Shown here piece by piece: positions 45,823-55,517 of a stretch of 64,000 nt of DNA (position 1 is its first letter; each line of letters begins with the position of its first letter). Source of the stretch: Clostridia bacterium (lineage in GTDB: Bacteria > Bacillota > Clostridia > Oscillospirales > CAG-272); contig JAFQDK010000042.1 of the NCBI GenBank assembly GCA_017399305.1, forward strand, positions 62,001-126,000, written 5' to 3'. Below the pieces are notes generated by a model, which saw only the letters and a program-made list of their open reading frames with translations, ran no database searches and had not been told where the DNA came from. The translations under genes were made by a program, and so were the position numbers.

Positions 45823-48438
45823 TTATACCTCCTCATGCTTGCCGTAGTAAGCGTTAAGATACATTTGTCTGATTTCGCTCATCAGCGGGTAACGGGGATT
45901 TGCGCCTGTGCACTGGTCGTCGAATGCCTGCTCAACCATGTCGTCAAGACGCTCAAGGAAGTTCTCTTCGTCTGCAACATAGTCGCGTATGGTTTCTTTT
46001 ATTCCTACCTTCGATTTAAGATCATCGATGGCCTTGATAAGTCTTTCAACCTTGCTTTCGGTTGTTTTGCCGCCAAGACCTAAATAATCTGCGATCTCGG
46101 CATAGCGCTCTGCGGTCTTAGGGTGGTCATACTGCGGGAATGTGCCCATCTTGGTTGGAGCATCGCAAGCGTTGAAGCGGATAACTTCGTCAATCATAAG
46201 CGCATTTGCAACGCCGTGGGGGAGATGGTGGAACGCGCCAAGCTTGTGCGCCATGGAGTGGCAAACGCCGAGGAACGCGTTTGCAAATGCCATGCCTGCC
46301 ATTGTTGCGGCGTTTGCCATTTTTTCGCGTGCGACAATGTCTGTTGTGCCATTGTCATAAGCCTTGGGTAGATATTCAAATATCATCTTAAGTGCGCGGA
46401 GTGCAAGCCCGTCGGTGTAGTCTGTTGCCATCATAGAAGCATATGCTTCTACTGCGTGGGTAACTGCGTCAATACCCGATGCGGCTGTGAGCCCCTTGGG
46501 GGCGCTCATGTGATAATCTGTGTCAACGATAGCCATGTCAGGGAGCAGTTCATAGTCTGCGAGAGGATACTTTACGCCGCTTGTCTCATCGGTGATAACT
46601 GCAAAAGGAGTAACTTCAGAACCTGTACCTGCTGATGTGGGGATAGCGATGAAGTAAGCCTTTTCTCCCATTTTCGGGAAAGTGTAGATACGCTTGCGGA
46701 TATCCATAAAGCGCATAGCCATGTCCATGAAATCCACTTCGGAATGTTCATAGAGAACCCACATTATCTTTGCGGCATCCATTGCGCTGCCGCCTCCGAG
46801 TGCGATGATGCAGTCGGGTGCGAACGCGGTCATTTGTGCGGCGCCTGCTTTTGCACACGCGAGTGTGGGGTCGGGCTCGACATCGAAGAATGTGTCGTGT
46901 GTAATACCCATTTCATCAAGCTTGTCTGTGATAGCTTTAGTATAACCGTTTTTGTAAAGGAAACTGTCGGTAACGATAAATGCTTTCTTTTTGTTCATAA
47001 CCGTTTTCAGCTCGTCGAGAGCAACCGGCAGACATCCTTTTTTGATATACACTTTTTCAGGTGCGCGGAACCAAAGCATGTTCTCTCTCCTTTCTGCAAC
47101 GGTTTTTATATTGAGCAGGTGCTTTACACCTACGTTTTCGGATACGCTGTTGCCACCCCATGAGCCACATCCGAGTGTGAGCGAGGGGGTGAACTTGAAG
47201 TTGTAGATATCGCCGATGCCACCGTGCGAGGAAGGTGTGTTGACAACGATGCGGCAGGTGTGCATTCTTTCAGCAAAAGTATCAAGCTTTTCGCGCTGGG
47301 TAACGGTGTTGAGATATATGGATGCGGTGTGGCCCATACCGCCGTCACTGATAAGCTTTTCAGCTTTAGCAAGTGCTTCGTCAAAGCGCTTGTAGCTATA
47401 CATTGCAAGCACAGGGGAGAGCTTTTCGTGAGCAAATTCTTCTGACAGATCGGTGCTTGTCACTTCGCCGATAAGTATTTTTGTCTTTTCAGGGACTTTA
47501 ACACCCGCGAGTGAAGCGATGGTATATGCGCTCTGGCCAACTATCCTTGCGTTGAGTGAGCCGTTGATAATGATGGTTTTACGAACCTTGTCAAGCTCAT
47601 TCTCTTTTAAGAAGTAGCATCCGCGTGCCTGGAATTCGGCTTTTACTGCATCATAGATTTTGTCAGAAACGATAACCGACTGTTCTGATGCACATATCAT
47701 GCCATTGTCAAAGGTTTTAGAGTGGATGATCGAGTTTACTGCAAGCAGAATGTCCGCGCTTTCGTCAATGACAGCGGGGGTGTTGCCGGCGCCAACGCCG
47801 ATGGCGGGCTTGCCGCTTGAATAAGCGGCGCGAACCATGCCGGGACCGCCTGTTGCGAGGATGATGTCCGCTTCTTTCATAACGAGGTTAGTCATCTCAA
47901 GGCTGGGTACATCTATCCATGCAATGATGTCCTCGGGTGCGCCTGCTTCGACTGCGGCTTCAAGAATGATTCTTGCAGCGCAGATGGTGGATTCTTTTGC
48001 TCGGGGATGAGGACTTATCACTATGCCGTTGCGTGTTTTAAGCGCGAGCAGACATTTGAAAATAGCGGTGGAGGTTGGGTTTGTTGTGGGTATGACAGCC
48101 GCAACAACTCCGATTGGTGCTGCGATTTTCTTTATGCCGTAAACCTTGTCCTCTTCGATTACACCGCAGGTTTTGGTATCCTTGTAATTATTATATATAT
48201 ATTCAGCGGCGTAGTGGTTTTTGATGACCTTATCTTCTGCAACGCCCATGCCGGTTTCGCTGACGGCGAGCTTTGCAAGTGGAATTCTCTGACGGTCAGC
48301 CGCAAGTGCTGCTGCGCGGAAAATAGTATCAACCTGCTCCTGTGAGTAGGAAGCAAACTTTCTCTGAGCGGCGCGCACGCGCTCAATTGCTTCTTCAAGC
48401 TTTTCAACACTGTCAACTATTTTGTCGTTTGTGTTCAT
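45823..48438 (-). CDS. adhE: Bifunctional acetaldehyde-CoA/alcohol dehydrogenase
   Basis: Fermentative enzyme reducing acetyl-CoA to acetaldehyde and then ethanol, regenerating two NAD. The 871-residue protein joins an aldehyde-dehydrogenase half (about 1-440; catalytic C249 in DNGMICASEQ, GVVAAVIPTTNP) and an iron-dependent alcohol dehydrogenase half (about 450-871; GGGSAMDAAK, TSAGTGSEVTPF, and His ligands in the SMAHKLGAFHHLPHG and DAVTHAVEAY stretches). AAGGAG precedes the ATG. Enzymes of this type form spirosomes. Transcription is probably controlled by Rex from the upstream operator, and a LysR gene lies just upstream. Confidence 0.97.
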   Translation of the reverse strand: MNTNDKIVDSVEKLEEAIERVRAAQRKFASYSQEQVDTIFRAAALAADRQRIPLAKLAVSETGMGVAEDKVIKNHYAAEYIYNNYKDTKTCGVIEEDKVYGIKKIAAPIGVVAAVIPTTNPTSTAIFKCLLALKTRNGIVISPHPRAKESTICAARIILEAAVEAGAPEDIIAWIDVPSLEMTNLVMKEADIILATGGPGMVRAAYSSGKPAIGVGAGNTPAVIDESADILLAVNSIIHSKTFDNGMICASEQSVIVSDKIYDAVKAEFQARGCYFLKENELDKVRKTIIINGSLNARIVGQSAYTIASLAGVKVPEKTKILIGEVTSTDLSEEFAHEKLSPVLAMYSYKRFDEALAKAEKLISDGGMGHTASIYLNTVTQREKLDTFAERMHTCRIVVNTPSSHGGIGDIYNFKFTPSLTLGCGSWGGNSVSENVGVKHLLNIKTVAERRENMLWFRAPEKVYIKKGCLPVALDELKTVMNKKKAFIVTDSFLYKNGYTKAITDKLDEMGITHDTFFDVEPDPTLACAKAGAAQMTAFAPDCIIALGGGSAMDAAKIMWVLYEHSEVDFMDMAMRFMDIRKRIYTFPKMGEKAYFIAIPTSAGTGSEVTPFAVITDETSGVKYPLADYELLPDMAIVDTDYHMSAPKGLTAASGIDAVTHAVEAYASMMATDYTDGLALRALKMIFEYLPKAYDNGTTDIVAREKMANAATMAGMAFANAFLGVCHSMAHKLGAFHHLPHGVANALMIDEVIRFNACDAPTKMGTFPQYDHPKTAERYAEIADYLGLGGKTTESKVERLIKAIDDLKSKVGIKETIRDYVADEENFLERLDDMVEQAFDDQCTGANPRYPLMSEIRQMYLNAYYGKHEEV

Positions 48439-48466
48439 TGTTGCATTCTCCTTATATAAAAAGATA

Positions 48467-48516
48467 CCTTGGATATACTATGTTAAAAGTTTAACACTAT
48501 CCAAGGCTCTTGTCAA
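48467..48516 (-). promoter_or_regulatory. adhE promoter with Rex-type operator and nested inverted repeat
   Basis: On the minus strand TTGACA (48516-48511), a 17-nt spacer and TAAACT (48493-48488). The palindrome TGTTAA-N4-TTAACA (48481-48496) overlaps the -10 and matches the core of the Rex operator consensus. It is enclosed by a larger inverted repeat, CCTTGGATA (48467) and TATCCAAGG (48498). Confidence 0.8.
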
Positions 48517-48562
48517 TATATAAAATTAGCAAAATGTATTAAGGTTGATTTGTCGTTTTTGT

Positions 48563-49483
48563 CTAAAATAACTGCTCGCACATGCTTTTTACATGAGCGA
48601 TAAAAGAATTATCAAGCGATGACAAGTTGTAATTCTTGCGATAGATAAGCACATCTTTATACTCTGCAGAACCGACTACGTTTTTCTGAACAAGATTATG
48701 CTCATCAAGAATACTTTGCGATACAGGAGAACTCAGTACAAAAGAGTCTGGAACATCTTTAAGCAAGGTATACTGACTGCAACGCTCGAAAATATAGATG
48801 CGCTTTTTCATTTGAGGCGAAGCAACTGCTCTCACAGATGTTGAGGAGGCAGGTGCCGGAATGTAAGGATCTTCATGCAGAACTTCGATATAATCCTGCA
48901 GATCTTCTAACGTTATGCTTTCTTTGCTTGCGAGAGGTGATTCTTTAGAAACAAAGAGAACGGGAGAAAAAGTAAAGATGTCTTCATATGCGAGATTTTT
49001 AAATTCAAAGTGCTGTTTGTAGTATTGCTCAAATGTTGTCTGAAAGCGAACCACTCCGATATCGTATTCTCCGACGGAGACGTTGTTGATTGCTTCGATT
49101 GCATCTGCTTCTTTGTAAAAGAACTCAAGGGGATTGTCGTGATCGGTCGCTTTTATCATTTGCGAAAATGCTTTGGCGATGTATGTAGCGTGCGGAGCAC
49201 ATACAGAAAACTGCTGTTTCTGTTTTTTACCACCGCGATAAATCGCCTCAATCTCATCTACCTGATTGAGGATGCGGTGCGCGTATTGCAAAAATTCTTC
49301 GCCCTCTTCGGTAACTTCGATACCTTTTGAGTTTCTGTCAAAGATAGTTATACCGAGAGATTCTTCAAGCTCTTTTATTGCTCGGCTGAGGTTAGGCTGT
49401 CCCATATACAGGTTTTCTGCGGCACGGCTGATCGACTTGGTTTTTGAAACCTCGACAGCATATTTCATGTGCAAAAGATTCAT
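48563..49483 (-). CDS. LysR-family transcriptional regulator
   Basis: A 306-residue LysR-type activator/repressor. The N-terminal winged helix is standard (MKYAVEVSKTKSISRAAENL, QPNLSRAIKELEESLG, FDRNSKGIEVTEEGE), followed by an effector-binding domain of two alpha/beta lobes. It is upstream of and codirectional with adhE, separated by the adhE promoter; typical targets are divergent genes, so a control of adhE is not implied. The inducer is unknown. The region between 49484 and 49616 carries no other gene. Confidence 0.9.
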   Translation of the reverse strand: MNLLHMKYAVEVSKTKSISRAAENLYMGQPNLSRAIKELEESLGITIFDRNSKGIEVTEEGEEFLQYAHRILNQVDEIEAIYRGGKKQKQQFSVCAPHATYIAKAFSQMIKATDHDNPLEFFYKEADAIEAINNVSVGEYDIGVVRFQTTFEQYYKQHFEFKNLAYEDIFTFSPVLFVSKESPLASKESITLEDLQDYIEVLHEDPYIPAPASSTSVRAVASPQMKKRIYIFERCSQYTLLKDVPDSFVLSSPVSQSILDEHNLVQKNVVGSAEYKDVLIYRKNYNLSSLDNSFIAHVKSMCEQLF

Positions 49484-49616
49484 GCGTAGCGTTCCCCCTT
49501 TACCTTAATAATACAATACTTTAATAATTTTAGCATAAGTTTGTAAAAATGGCAACAAGCGTGCGAAAAATAGCTTAAATTGCGAAAAATGTTGGTACAG
49601 ATATGTAAAAACAAAC

Positions 49617-49648
49617 AAAACCGTGACGCATTACACCGTCACGGTTTT
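49617..49648 (-). terminator. Terminator of the PII-like/DUF1538 operon
   Basis: AAAACCGTGACG / CGTCACGGTTTT arms with an 8-nt loop; the plus-strand A-tract is the U-tract for minus-strand RNA. Confidence 0.9.
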
Positions 49649-49658
49649 GTGATTTGAT

Positions 49659-50348
49659 TTAATCTGAAAGACCGATTACATTGTCGATCGGTAGGGAATA
49701 AACAATTCCTTTTGCTTCGGAATGGATTCCGCATTTTTCACTGATAGCTTGCATAATGGCGAGCTTTGTTTCTGAATTTGCTACGATAAGCACAATGTCT
49801 TTCTCTTCGGCGAGACCTGTGCCGACATGGGGCAACGCGCTGTCATCAACTACAGAACGGCTGTGCAACACAGTACCGCCGCCGGCACCAGCAGCTCTTG
49901 CAGCAACCATAACGTCTTCGCTGTATCCGAGATTGACCACTGCGGCAATCATTGCATTTTTCTTTTCGCTCATGGCGCGTGTGTCCTTCCTTTCTGTTTC
50001 TTCTTCGCTGAGTCCTGCAAGCATCCTGAATGCCAGCTTGCTTGCACCGTTTATCGGTATTGTGTACGCTATACCGCTGTTGACAGTACCAATCTTCAAT
50101 GCTTTGTGCAGTTTAAGCAGCATTGCATCGGCAACAGGCTTTTGTAAAGCGCATATCAGCAGTCGCTTTTCTTGCGAGCCAAGTCCAAGAATGTCAAGAA
50201 CTTCGCTTGATGCTGTTCCCATAGCTCCCATGCGGTAGTGAATCGGGACAGAATCTTGGTCGAAAAGTTCGGCTGCTTCAGCCGCCATTTTCGGCGAAGT
50301 AATAAGAAATAGTAAGCGGAGTTTGTCAAAGCTTTCGTTGTTTGCCAT
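49659..50348 (-). CDS. Tandem PII-like signalling protein
   Basis: A 229-residue cytosolic protein that appears to hold two GlnB-like ferredoxin folds, about 8-105 and 130-225, instead of the usual single 112-residue unit. The second contains ARAAGAGGGTVLHSR, a match to the PII T-loop/Walker-like region, and each half ends in an I-PI segment (AYTIPI; VYSLPI). Such divergent PII proteins usually regulate the transporter encoded beside them, here the DUF1538 membrane protein 4 nt upstream. Nucleotide and metabolite ligands are unknown. The duplicated domain is inferred from motif order, not alignment. Confidence 0.78.
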   Translation of the reverse strand: MANNESFDKLRLLFLITSPKMAAEAAELFDQDSVPIHYRMGAMGTASSEVLDILGLGSQEKRLLICALQKPVADAMLLKLHKALKIGTVNSGIAYTIPINGASKLAFRMLAGLSEEETERKDTRAMSEKKNAMIAAVVNLGYSEDVMVAARAAGAGGGTVLHSRSVVDDSALPHVGTGLAEEKDIVLIVANSETKLAIMQAISEKCGIHSEAKGIVYSLPIDNVIGLSD

Positions 50349-50352
50349 CTTA

Positions 50353-51873
50353 TCACTCCTCTATTTCTATAATATCGTCGCTGTCGAGAGGTAACTTTGC
50401 ATTTGCGTTGTACTTCGACTGAGCATGAAGTTTGATTTGATATGTGATACCCATTATCTGTACCGAGATAAGCGGGGTAAGCGCAACAAGTGCGACAGCG
50501 CCGAAAGCGTCTGTCATGATATTTCCGCCCAGCATTTCGCATGCTCCGATACAGAGCGGTAACAGGAAAGTCGATGTCATGGGACCGCTTGCAACTCCAC
50601 CGGAGTCGAAAGCGATACCGACAAATATTTTAGGTACAAATCGCGACATTACAAGCGCAATTATGTAACCGGGAATAACAATAAACTGAATCGGTATACC
50701 AAGCAGAATTCTTGTCATAGAAAGACCAAGCGAGACTGCAACGCCTATCTGTAGGCAACGGTTCATTGCCTTGGCACTTACGGCACCGTTTGTTACAGAT
50801 TGAACTTGTTTGTTAAGTATCTGGATAGCAGGTTCAGCTTTTACGATAAAGTAACCGATAAGCATACCTATTGGTACAAGTACCCACTTTTGAGATGTGG
50901 CTGCAAGTTCTCTGCCGAGCATTGTACCAACGGGGGCAAAGCCTACATTCACTCCGCAAAGGAAAAGAACAAGACCGAGATATGTGTACACAAAACCGAA
51001 CGCTACTTTAAATATCTGGCGGTTATGATAACGGCGGCTGAGCAACTGGAAAAGAACAAATACCGCGATAATGGGGAGAAGTGATATGATTACTTCTTCA
51101 AGATAACGGGGAAAACCTTTTGTAAATTCAGAGCTTACATCCATCATTGTACCGACATTCGGTACTCTTGCAGATTCATATGCAGCGTCACCGGGGTTGA
51201 AAAAACAGCCTAGCAACATTACAGCAAGTATTGGTCCAACACTGGAGAGCGCAACAAGACCGAAGCTGTCGCTTGATGAGTTCTTGTCAGAGCGGACTGA
51301 GGAAAGGCCGACACCGAAAGCCATAATAAACGGAACGGTAATAGGGCCTGTCGTAACTCCGCCGGAGTCGAAGGCTACTGCAAGAAAACTGTCGGGTACG
51401 AAAAATGAAAGACAGAGCAGCCCCAGATAAAGCCCCATCAACAGCCATGATAAATCTATCTTTAGTAAAATGCGCAGAACAGCGAGGGCGAGGAATATAC
51501 CTACGCCTATTGCAACAGTGATGACTAATGTAAAGTTGGGAACAGCAGGAACCTGCTCTGCAAGCACTTGCAGGTCAGGCTCGGCAATGGTGATGATAAC
51601 GCCCATTGCAAGGCTGATAAGTGCTGTCAGCCAAAGCTGTTTCGTCTTTGACATCTGAACACCGATACCTTCGCCGAGAGGGCTCATTGACATTTCTGCA
51701 CCGAGCTGGAACATACCCATGCCGAATATAAGCAATACTGCGCCGACAAGGAACATCATCATAGTTCCAACATCAAGCGGAACAAGGAAAATGCTTAGTG
51801 CAAGCACGATACCTGTGATTGGTAAAACTGCAGCAAGAGATTCCATTATCTTCTCTTTTAATTGCGGATTCAT
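50353..51873 (-). CDS. DUF1538 family membrane protein, internally duplicated
   Basis: A 506-residue polytopic membrane protein with about 12 or more helices arranged as two homologous halves. The halves share the motif AFDSGGVTTGPITVPF (about 165-180) and AFDSGGVASGPMTSTF (about 430-445), and each begins with an LPITGIVLAL-like or corresponding helix. It is likely a transporter, but family function is unknown. Paired with a double PII-like gene, whose two domains may each regulate one half; this is inference. GGAGG is placed upstream of the ATG. The promoter lies in the 385-bp region shared with acnA. Confidence 0.85.
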   Translation of the reverse strand: MNPQLKEKIMESLAAVLPITGIVLALSIFLVPLDVGTMMMFLVGAVLLIFGMGMFQLGAEMSMSPLGEGIGVQMSKTKQLWLTALISLAMGVIITIAEPDLQVLAEQVPAVPNFTLVITVAIGVGIFLALAVLRILLKIDLSWLLMGLYLGLLCLSFFVPDSFLAVAFDSGGVTTGPITVPFIMAFGVGLSSVRSDKNSSSDSFGLVALSSVGPILAVMLLGCFFNPGDAAYESARVPNVGTMMDVSSEFTKGFPRYLEEVIISLLPIIAVFVLFQLLSRRYHNRQIFKVAFGFVYTYLGLVLFLCGVNVGFAPVGTMLGRELAATSQKWVLVPIGMLIGYFIVKAEPAIQILNKQVQSVTNGAVSAKAMNRCLQIGVAVSLGLSMTRILLGIPIQFIVIPGYIIALVMSRFVPKIFVGIAFDSGGVASGPMTSTFLLPLCIGACEMLGGNIMTDAFGAVALVALTPLISVQIMGITYQIKLHAQSKYNANAKLPLDSDDIIEIEE

Positions 51874-52258
51874 TTACGGAACCTCCAAAAAACTTCATAT
51901 CTTATATATTATATCAAATGCGGCAAACACAGTCAATGCAGAAAATGTGAATTGTGAAAGAAAAGTAGGTTGACGGTGAAACTAAAGTAGGAGAGGGCTT
52001 GCTCAACCCCTTTGTAGCTCTGATTTTGTGCGATTGGTCCTCACGCTATGGGTTGACAACTACGTCTTTAAATTCTAATTTGCCATCATAAAAATGCAAG
52101 TTTTTGTTTAACCTCGTTCAATATTTGTCAAAAAAACGGTATATTTTTGAAAAAATAACACTTTTTATGAACTTTTTTAACATTCCTCTTGCATTTTTTG
52201 AATGAATATGATAAAATCTCATCATCTATCTTATTAATCCCCGTCGGAGGACATAAAA
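51874..52258. other. 385-bp divergent intergenic region between DUF1538 and acnA
   Basis: Holds the acnA promoter (TTGCAT at 52189, TAAAAT at 52212, 17-nt spacer) and AT-rich DNA. Around 51960-52040 there is a more GC-rich patch with no coding potential that I can recognise. No riboswitch or repeat seen. Confidence 0.6.
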
Positions 52259-54178
52259 ATGGGACTTACATTAACCGAAAAAATACTTAAAGCGCATATC
52301 GTTGACGGTGAATTTAAAAAAGGCACCGAGATAGGTATCCGCATTGACCAGACGCTTACACAGGACGCAACGGGTACAATGGCATACCTCGAATTTGAGG
52401 CTATGGGCATTCCCAGAGTAAAAACTGAGCGCTCTGTTGCATATATTGACCATAACACTCTGCAGAACGGTTTTGAAAACGCAGATGACCACCGTTTTAT
52501 CGGTTCTATTGCTAAAAAGCACGGCATATATTTCAGCCGTCCCGGCAACGGTATCTGCCATCAGGTACACCTTGAAAGATTCGGTGTTCCCGGTAAGACG
52601 CTCATCGGTTCTGACAGCCACACTCCCACAGGCGGCGGTCTTGGCATGATAGCTATTGGTGCCGGCGGCCTTGACGTTGCTGTAGCAATGGGCGGCGGCG
52701 CATATTATATTACATATCCTAAGGTAGTTAAGGTTGAACTTGTAGGTTCTCTTCGCCCCTGGGTAGCGGCAAAGGATGTTATTTTAGAGGTTCTTCGCCG
52801 TCTCTCGGTAAAAGGCGGTGTCGGCAAGGTTATGGAATACGTAGGCGAAGGTGTAAAGACACTTTCCGTGCCTGAGCGTGCAACTATCACCAACATGGGT
52901 GCGGAGCTTGGCGCTACCACTTCTATTTTCCCGTCTGATGAAACTACTCTTGAATTCCTCAAGGCACAGGGACGCGAGGATGCATATACACCTCTTGCAG
53001 CTGATGCTGATGCAGTATATGATGAAGAAATCACTATCGACCTCAGCACACTTGCGCCTATGGCGGCATGCCCTCACTCTCCCGATAATGTAAAAAGCGT
53101 TACCGAGCTTGGTCAGATGAATATTGATCAGGTTTGTATCGGCTCATGTACCAACTCTTCTCTTGCAGATATGATGAAGGTTGCACACATCCTTCGCGGT
53201 AAGACCGTGGCTCCCAACGTTTCACTTTCTATCGCTCCCGGTTCAAAGCAGGTGCTTAATATGCTGGCAGAGAACGGAGCACTCGCAGATATGATAGCGG
53301 CAGGTGCCAGAGTTCTTGAAAGTGCTTGCGGACCCTGCATAGGTATGGGTCAGTCGCCAAACAGCGGCGGCATTTCACTCAGAACTTTTAACCGCAACTT
53401 CCTCGGCAGAAGCGGCACAAAGGATGCGCAGGTTTACCTCGTATCTCCTGAGGTTGCTGCTCTATCGGCGATAAACGGCTATCTCTCGGATCCCACAACT
53501 CTCGGCGATATGCCTGAGTTCAAGATGCCCGAGAAGTTCCTTATTAATGACAATATGATCGAACTTCCTGCAGATGAAAACGATGCCGACAAGGTTGAAA
53601 TACTCCGCGGTCCCAACATCAAGCCTTTCCCCGAAACCTTCCCGCTTGAAGATAATATTTCATGCAAGGTTTCTCTCAAGGTTGAAGATAACATTACCAC
53701 CGACCACATTATGCCCGCAGGTGCAAAGATTCTTCCGCTTCGTTCCAACATTCCCGAAATTTCCAAGCATTGCTTCACAGTTTGCGATGAAAACTTCCCT
53801 GCAAGAGCAAAAGAACTCGGCAAGAGCGTTATCATTGGCGGCGCAAATTACGGTCAGGGTTCTTCGCGTGAGCATGCGGCTCTCGCTCCCCTTTACCTCG
53901 GCGTAAAGGCAGTTATAACTAAGTCATTTGCACGTATTCATGCGGCAAATCTTATCAATGCAGGTATTATGCCTCTCACATTCGTTAATCCCGATGATTA
54001 CGATAAGGTTAAAGAGGGTGATGACATCTGCCTTGAAAACGTGTTTGATGCAGTTGAAAAAGGCGAGATGAGAATGACTGTCGGCGGTGAAAAGATTGCT
54101 CTTGCATGTGCATTCACCGAACGTCAGATAGACATCCTTAAAGCAGGCGGATTACTCCCCTATACAAAGCAGAATTAA
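52259..54178 (+). CDS. acnA: Aconitate hydratase
   Basis: Iron-sulfur enzyme isomerising citrate to isocitrate. The 639-residue protein is of the short aconitase type resembling a LeuC-LeuD fusion. Cluster cysteines lie in IGSCTNSS and CGPCIGMGQ; DSHTPTGGGLGMIAIG, and the swivel domain with GGANYGQGSSREHAALAP are present. CGGAGGAC precedes the ATG. First gene of acnA-icd-gltA, the oxidative branch from oxaloacetate to 2-oxoglutarate. The 168-nt gap to icd is structured. Confidence 0.95.
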   Translation: MGLTLTEKILKAHIVDGEFKKGTEIGIRIDQTLTQDATGTMAYLEFEAMGIPRVKTERSVAYIDHNTLQNGFENADDHRFIGSIAKKHGIYFSRPGNGICHQVHLERFGVPGKTLIGSDSHTPTGGGLGMIAIGAGGLDVAVAMGGGAYYITYPKVVKVELVGSLRPWVAAKDVILEVLRRLSVKGGVGKVMEYVGEGVKTLSVPERATITNMGAELGATTSIFPSDETTLEFLKAQGREDAYTPLAADADAVYDEEITIDLSTLAPMAACPHSPDNVKSVTELGQMNIDQVCIGSCTNSSLADMMKVAHILRGKTVAPNVSLSIAPGSKQVLNMLAENGALADMIAAGARVLESACGPCIGMGQSPNSGGISLRTFNRNFLGRSGTKDAQVYLVSPEVAALSAINGYLSDPTTLGDMPEFKMPEKFLINDNMIELPADENDADKVEILRGPNIKPFPETFPLEDNISCKVSLKVEDNITTDHIMPAGAKILPLRSNIPEISKHCFTVCDENFPARAKELGKSVIIGGANYGQGSSREHAALAPLYLGVKAVITKSFARIHAANLINAGIMPLTFVNPDDYDKVKEGDDICLENVFDAVEKGEMRMTVGGEKIALACAFTERQIDILKAGGLLPYTKQN

Positions 54179-54189
54179 ACGGAAAGGAC

Positions 54190-54316
54190 GCCGGACCCTT
54201 TTAAGGAAAGGTTCCGGCACCTCCAAACCTTTTTTGAAAAAATGTATGTGTGTAGCCGTGGCTACATAATAAATATTTTACAGTTTTTCTTTGGTACTTT
54301 CTTTTAAAGAAAGTAC
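54190..54316. repeat. Hairpin-rich spacer between acnA and icd
   Basis: Three stems: GCCGGA/TCCGGC (54190-54218), TGTAGCC GT GGCTACA (54251-54266), and GTACTTTCTTT T AAAGAAAGTAC (54294-54316, perfect 11-bp arms). None has a convincing U-tract. Confidence 0.65.
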
Positions 54317-54346
54317 ACCGTATTCCCTTTACGAAAGGAACTAATC

Positions 54347-55504
54347 ATGGATAATTACATAAAGACAGCGACTGAGCAATTTGAGACACTTCTTCGCGAG
54401 CAGGTCGCAAGAACAGAAAGAATGGCAGAGCTTTCAAAGCCTGTAGATTATGCAAATCTTGACACACTTGTAATCGGTGTTTGTGACGGTGATGGCATTG
54501 GTCCTATTATTTGCCGCGAAGCTGTCCGCGTACTTGAGTATCTTCTTAAAGATAAAATTGCCGCAGGCAAGGTTGAGATACGCCGCATCGAGGGTCTTAC
54601 CCTTGAAAACCGTATAGCTAAGGAAAAGAGTATTCCCGATGACGTTCTTGCCGCTATCAAGGAGTGCCACGTGCTTCTTAAAGGTCCTACTACCACACCC
54701 AAGGGCGGCACCGGTGCAAAAGAACTTGAGAGCGCAAACGTTGCACTCAGACGTGAGCTTGACCTCTTTGCAAATGTGCGCCCTGTATGCGTACCTGAAC
54801 TTGGCATCGACTGGACATTCTACCGTGAGAATACCGAGGGTGAGTATGTTCTCGGTAGTCGCGGCGTAGAGATTCCCGACGTGCTTTGCTGTGACTTCAA
54901 GGTAACCACCGACCTTGGCACCGAACGCATTGCACGTGCGGCATATGAGTTTGCAAGAAACAACGGAAAGAAGAATATTTCTATCGTAACAAAAGCGAAC
55001 ATTATGAAAAAGACTGACGGTAAGTTTGCGCGCATATGCCGCCAGCTTGCTGAAAAGGAATACCCTGAGCTTGAACTTGAGGACTGGTACATCGACATCA
55101 TGGCGGCAAACCTCGTTAACCCCGCCATTCGCTCAAAATTCGAAGTATTTGTGCTTCCCAATCTCTACGGCGACATCATCACTGATGAAGCAGCACAGAT
55201 TCAGGGCGGCGTAGGCACCGCAGGCAGTGCAAATGTCGGCGGCAGATATGCAATGTTCGAGGCAATTCACGGAAGTGCTCCGCGTATGATAGAAGAAGGT
55301 ATCGGTGAGTATGCTAATCCATCCAGCATTTTCAAGGCAGTAGAAATGCTGCTTCGTCACGTAGGCTATGCGGCTGAAGCTGAGAAACTTTCCGAAGCAA
55401 TGAAGATCTGCACGGCAGATGATGCCAAAGTAAAGGTAACAGGCGATCGCGACGGCGCAACGTGCGCAGAATTCTCTGATTATCTTTTCGCAACAATTCA
55501 GTAA
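54347..55504 (+). CDS. icd: Isocitrate dehydrogenase, NAD-type
   Basis: Oxidative decarboxylase of isocitrate to 2-oxoglutarate, supplying glutamate carbon. The 385-residue protein is in the isocitrate/isopropylmalate dehydrogenase superfamily: CDGDGIGPII, the substrate loop ESANVALRRELDLFANVRPV with the Ser and Arg residues of isocitrate binding, YRENTEGEY, and GDIITDEAAQ metal Asp residues. The cofactor site HGSAPRMIEE lacks the NADP Lys/Tyr pattern and has no Arg after, favouring NAD; moderate confidence. Between acnA and gltA. Confidence 0.93.
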   Translation: MDNYIKTATEQFETLLREQVARTERMAELSKPVDYANLDTLVIGVCDGDGIGPIICREAVRVLEYLLKDKIAAGKVEIRRIEGLTLENRIAKEKSIPDDVLAAIKECHVLLKGPTTTPKGGTGAKELESANVALRRELDLFANVRPVCVPELGIDWTFYRENTEGEYVLGSRGVEIPDVLCCDFKVTTDLGTERIARAAYEFARNNGKKNISIVTKANIMKKTDGKFARICRQLAEKEYPELELEDWYIDIMAANLVNPAIRSKFEVFVLPNLYGDIITDEAAQIQGGVGTAGSANVGGRYAMFEAIHGSAPRMIEEGIGEYANPSSIFKAVEMLLRHVGYAAEAEKLSEAMKICTADDAKVKVTGDRDGATCAEFSDYLFATIQ

Positions 55505-55517
55505 AGGAGCAATTCAA

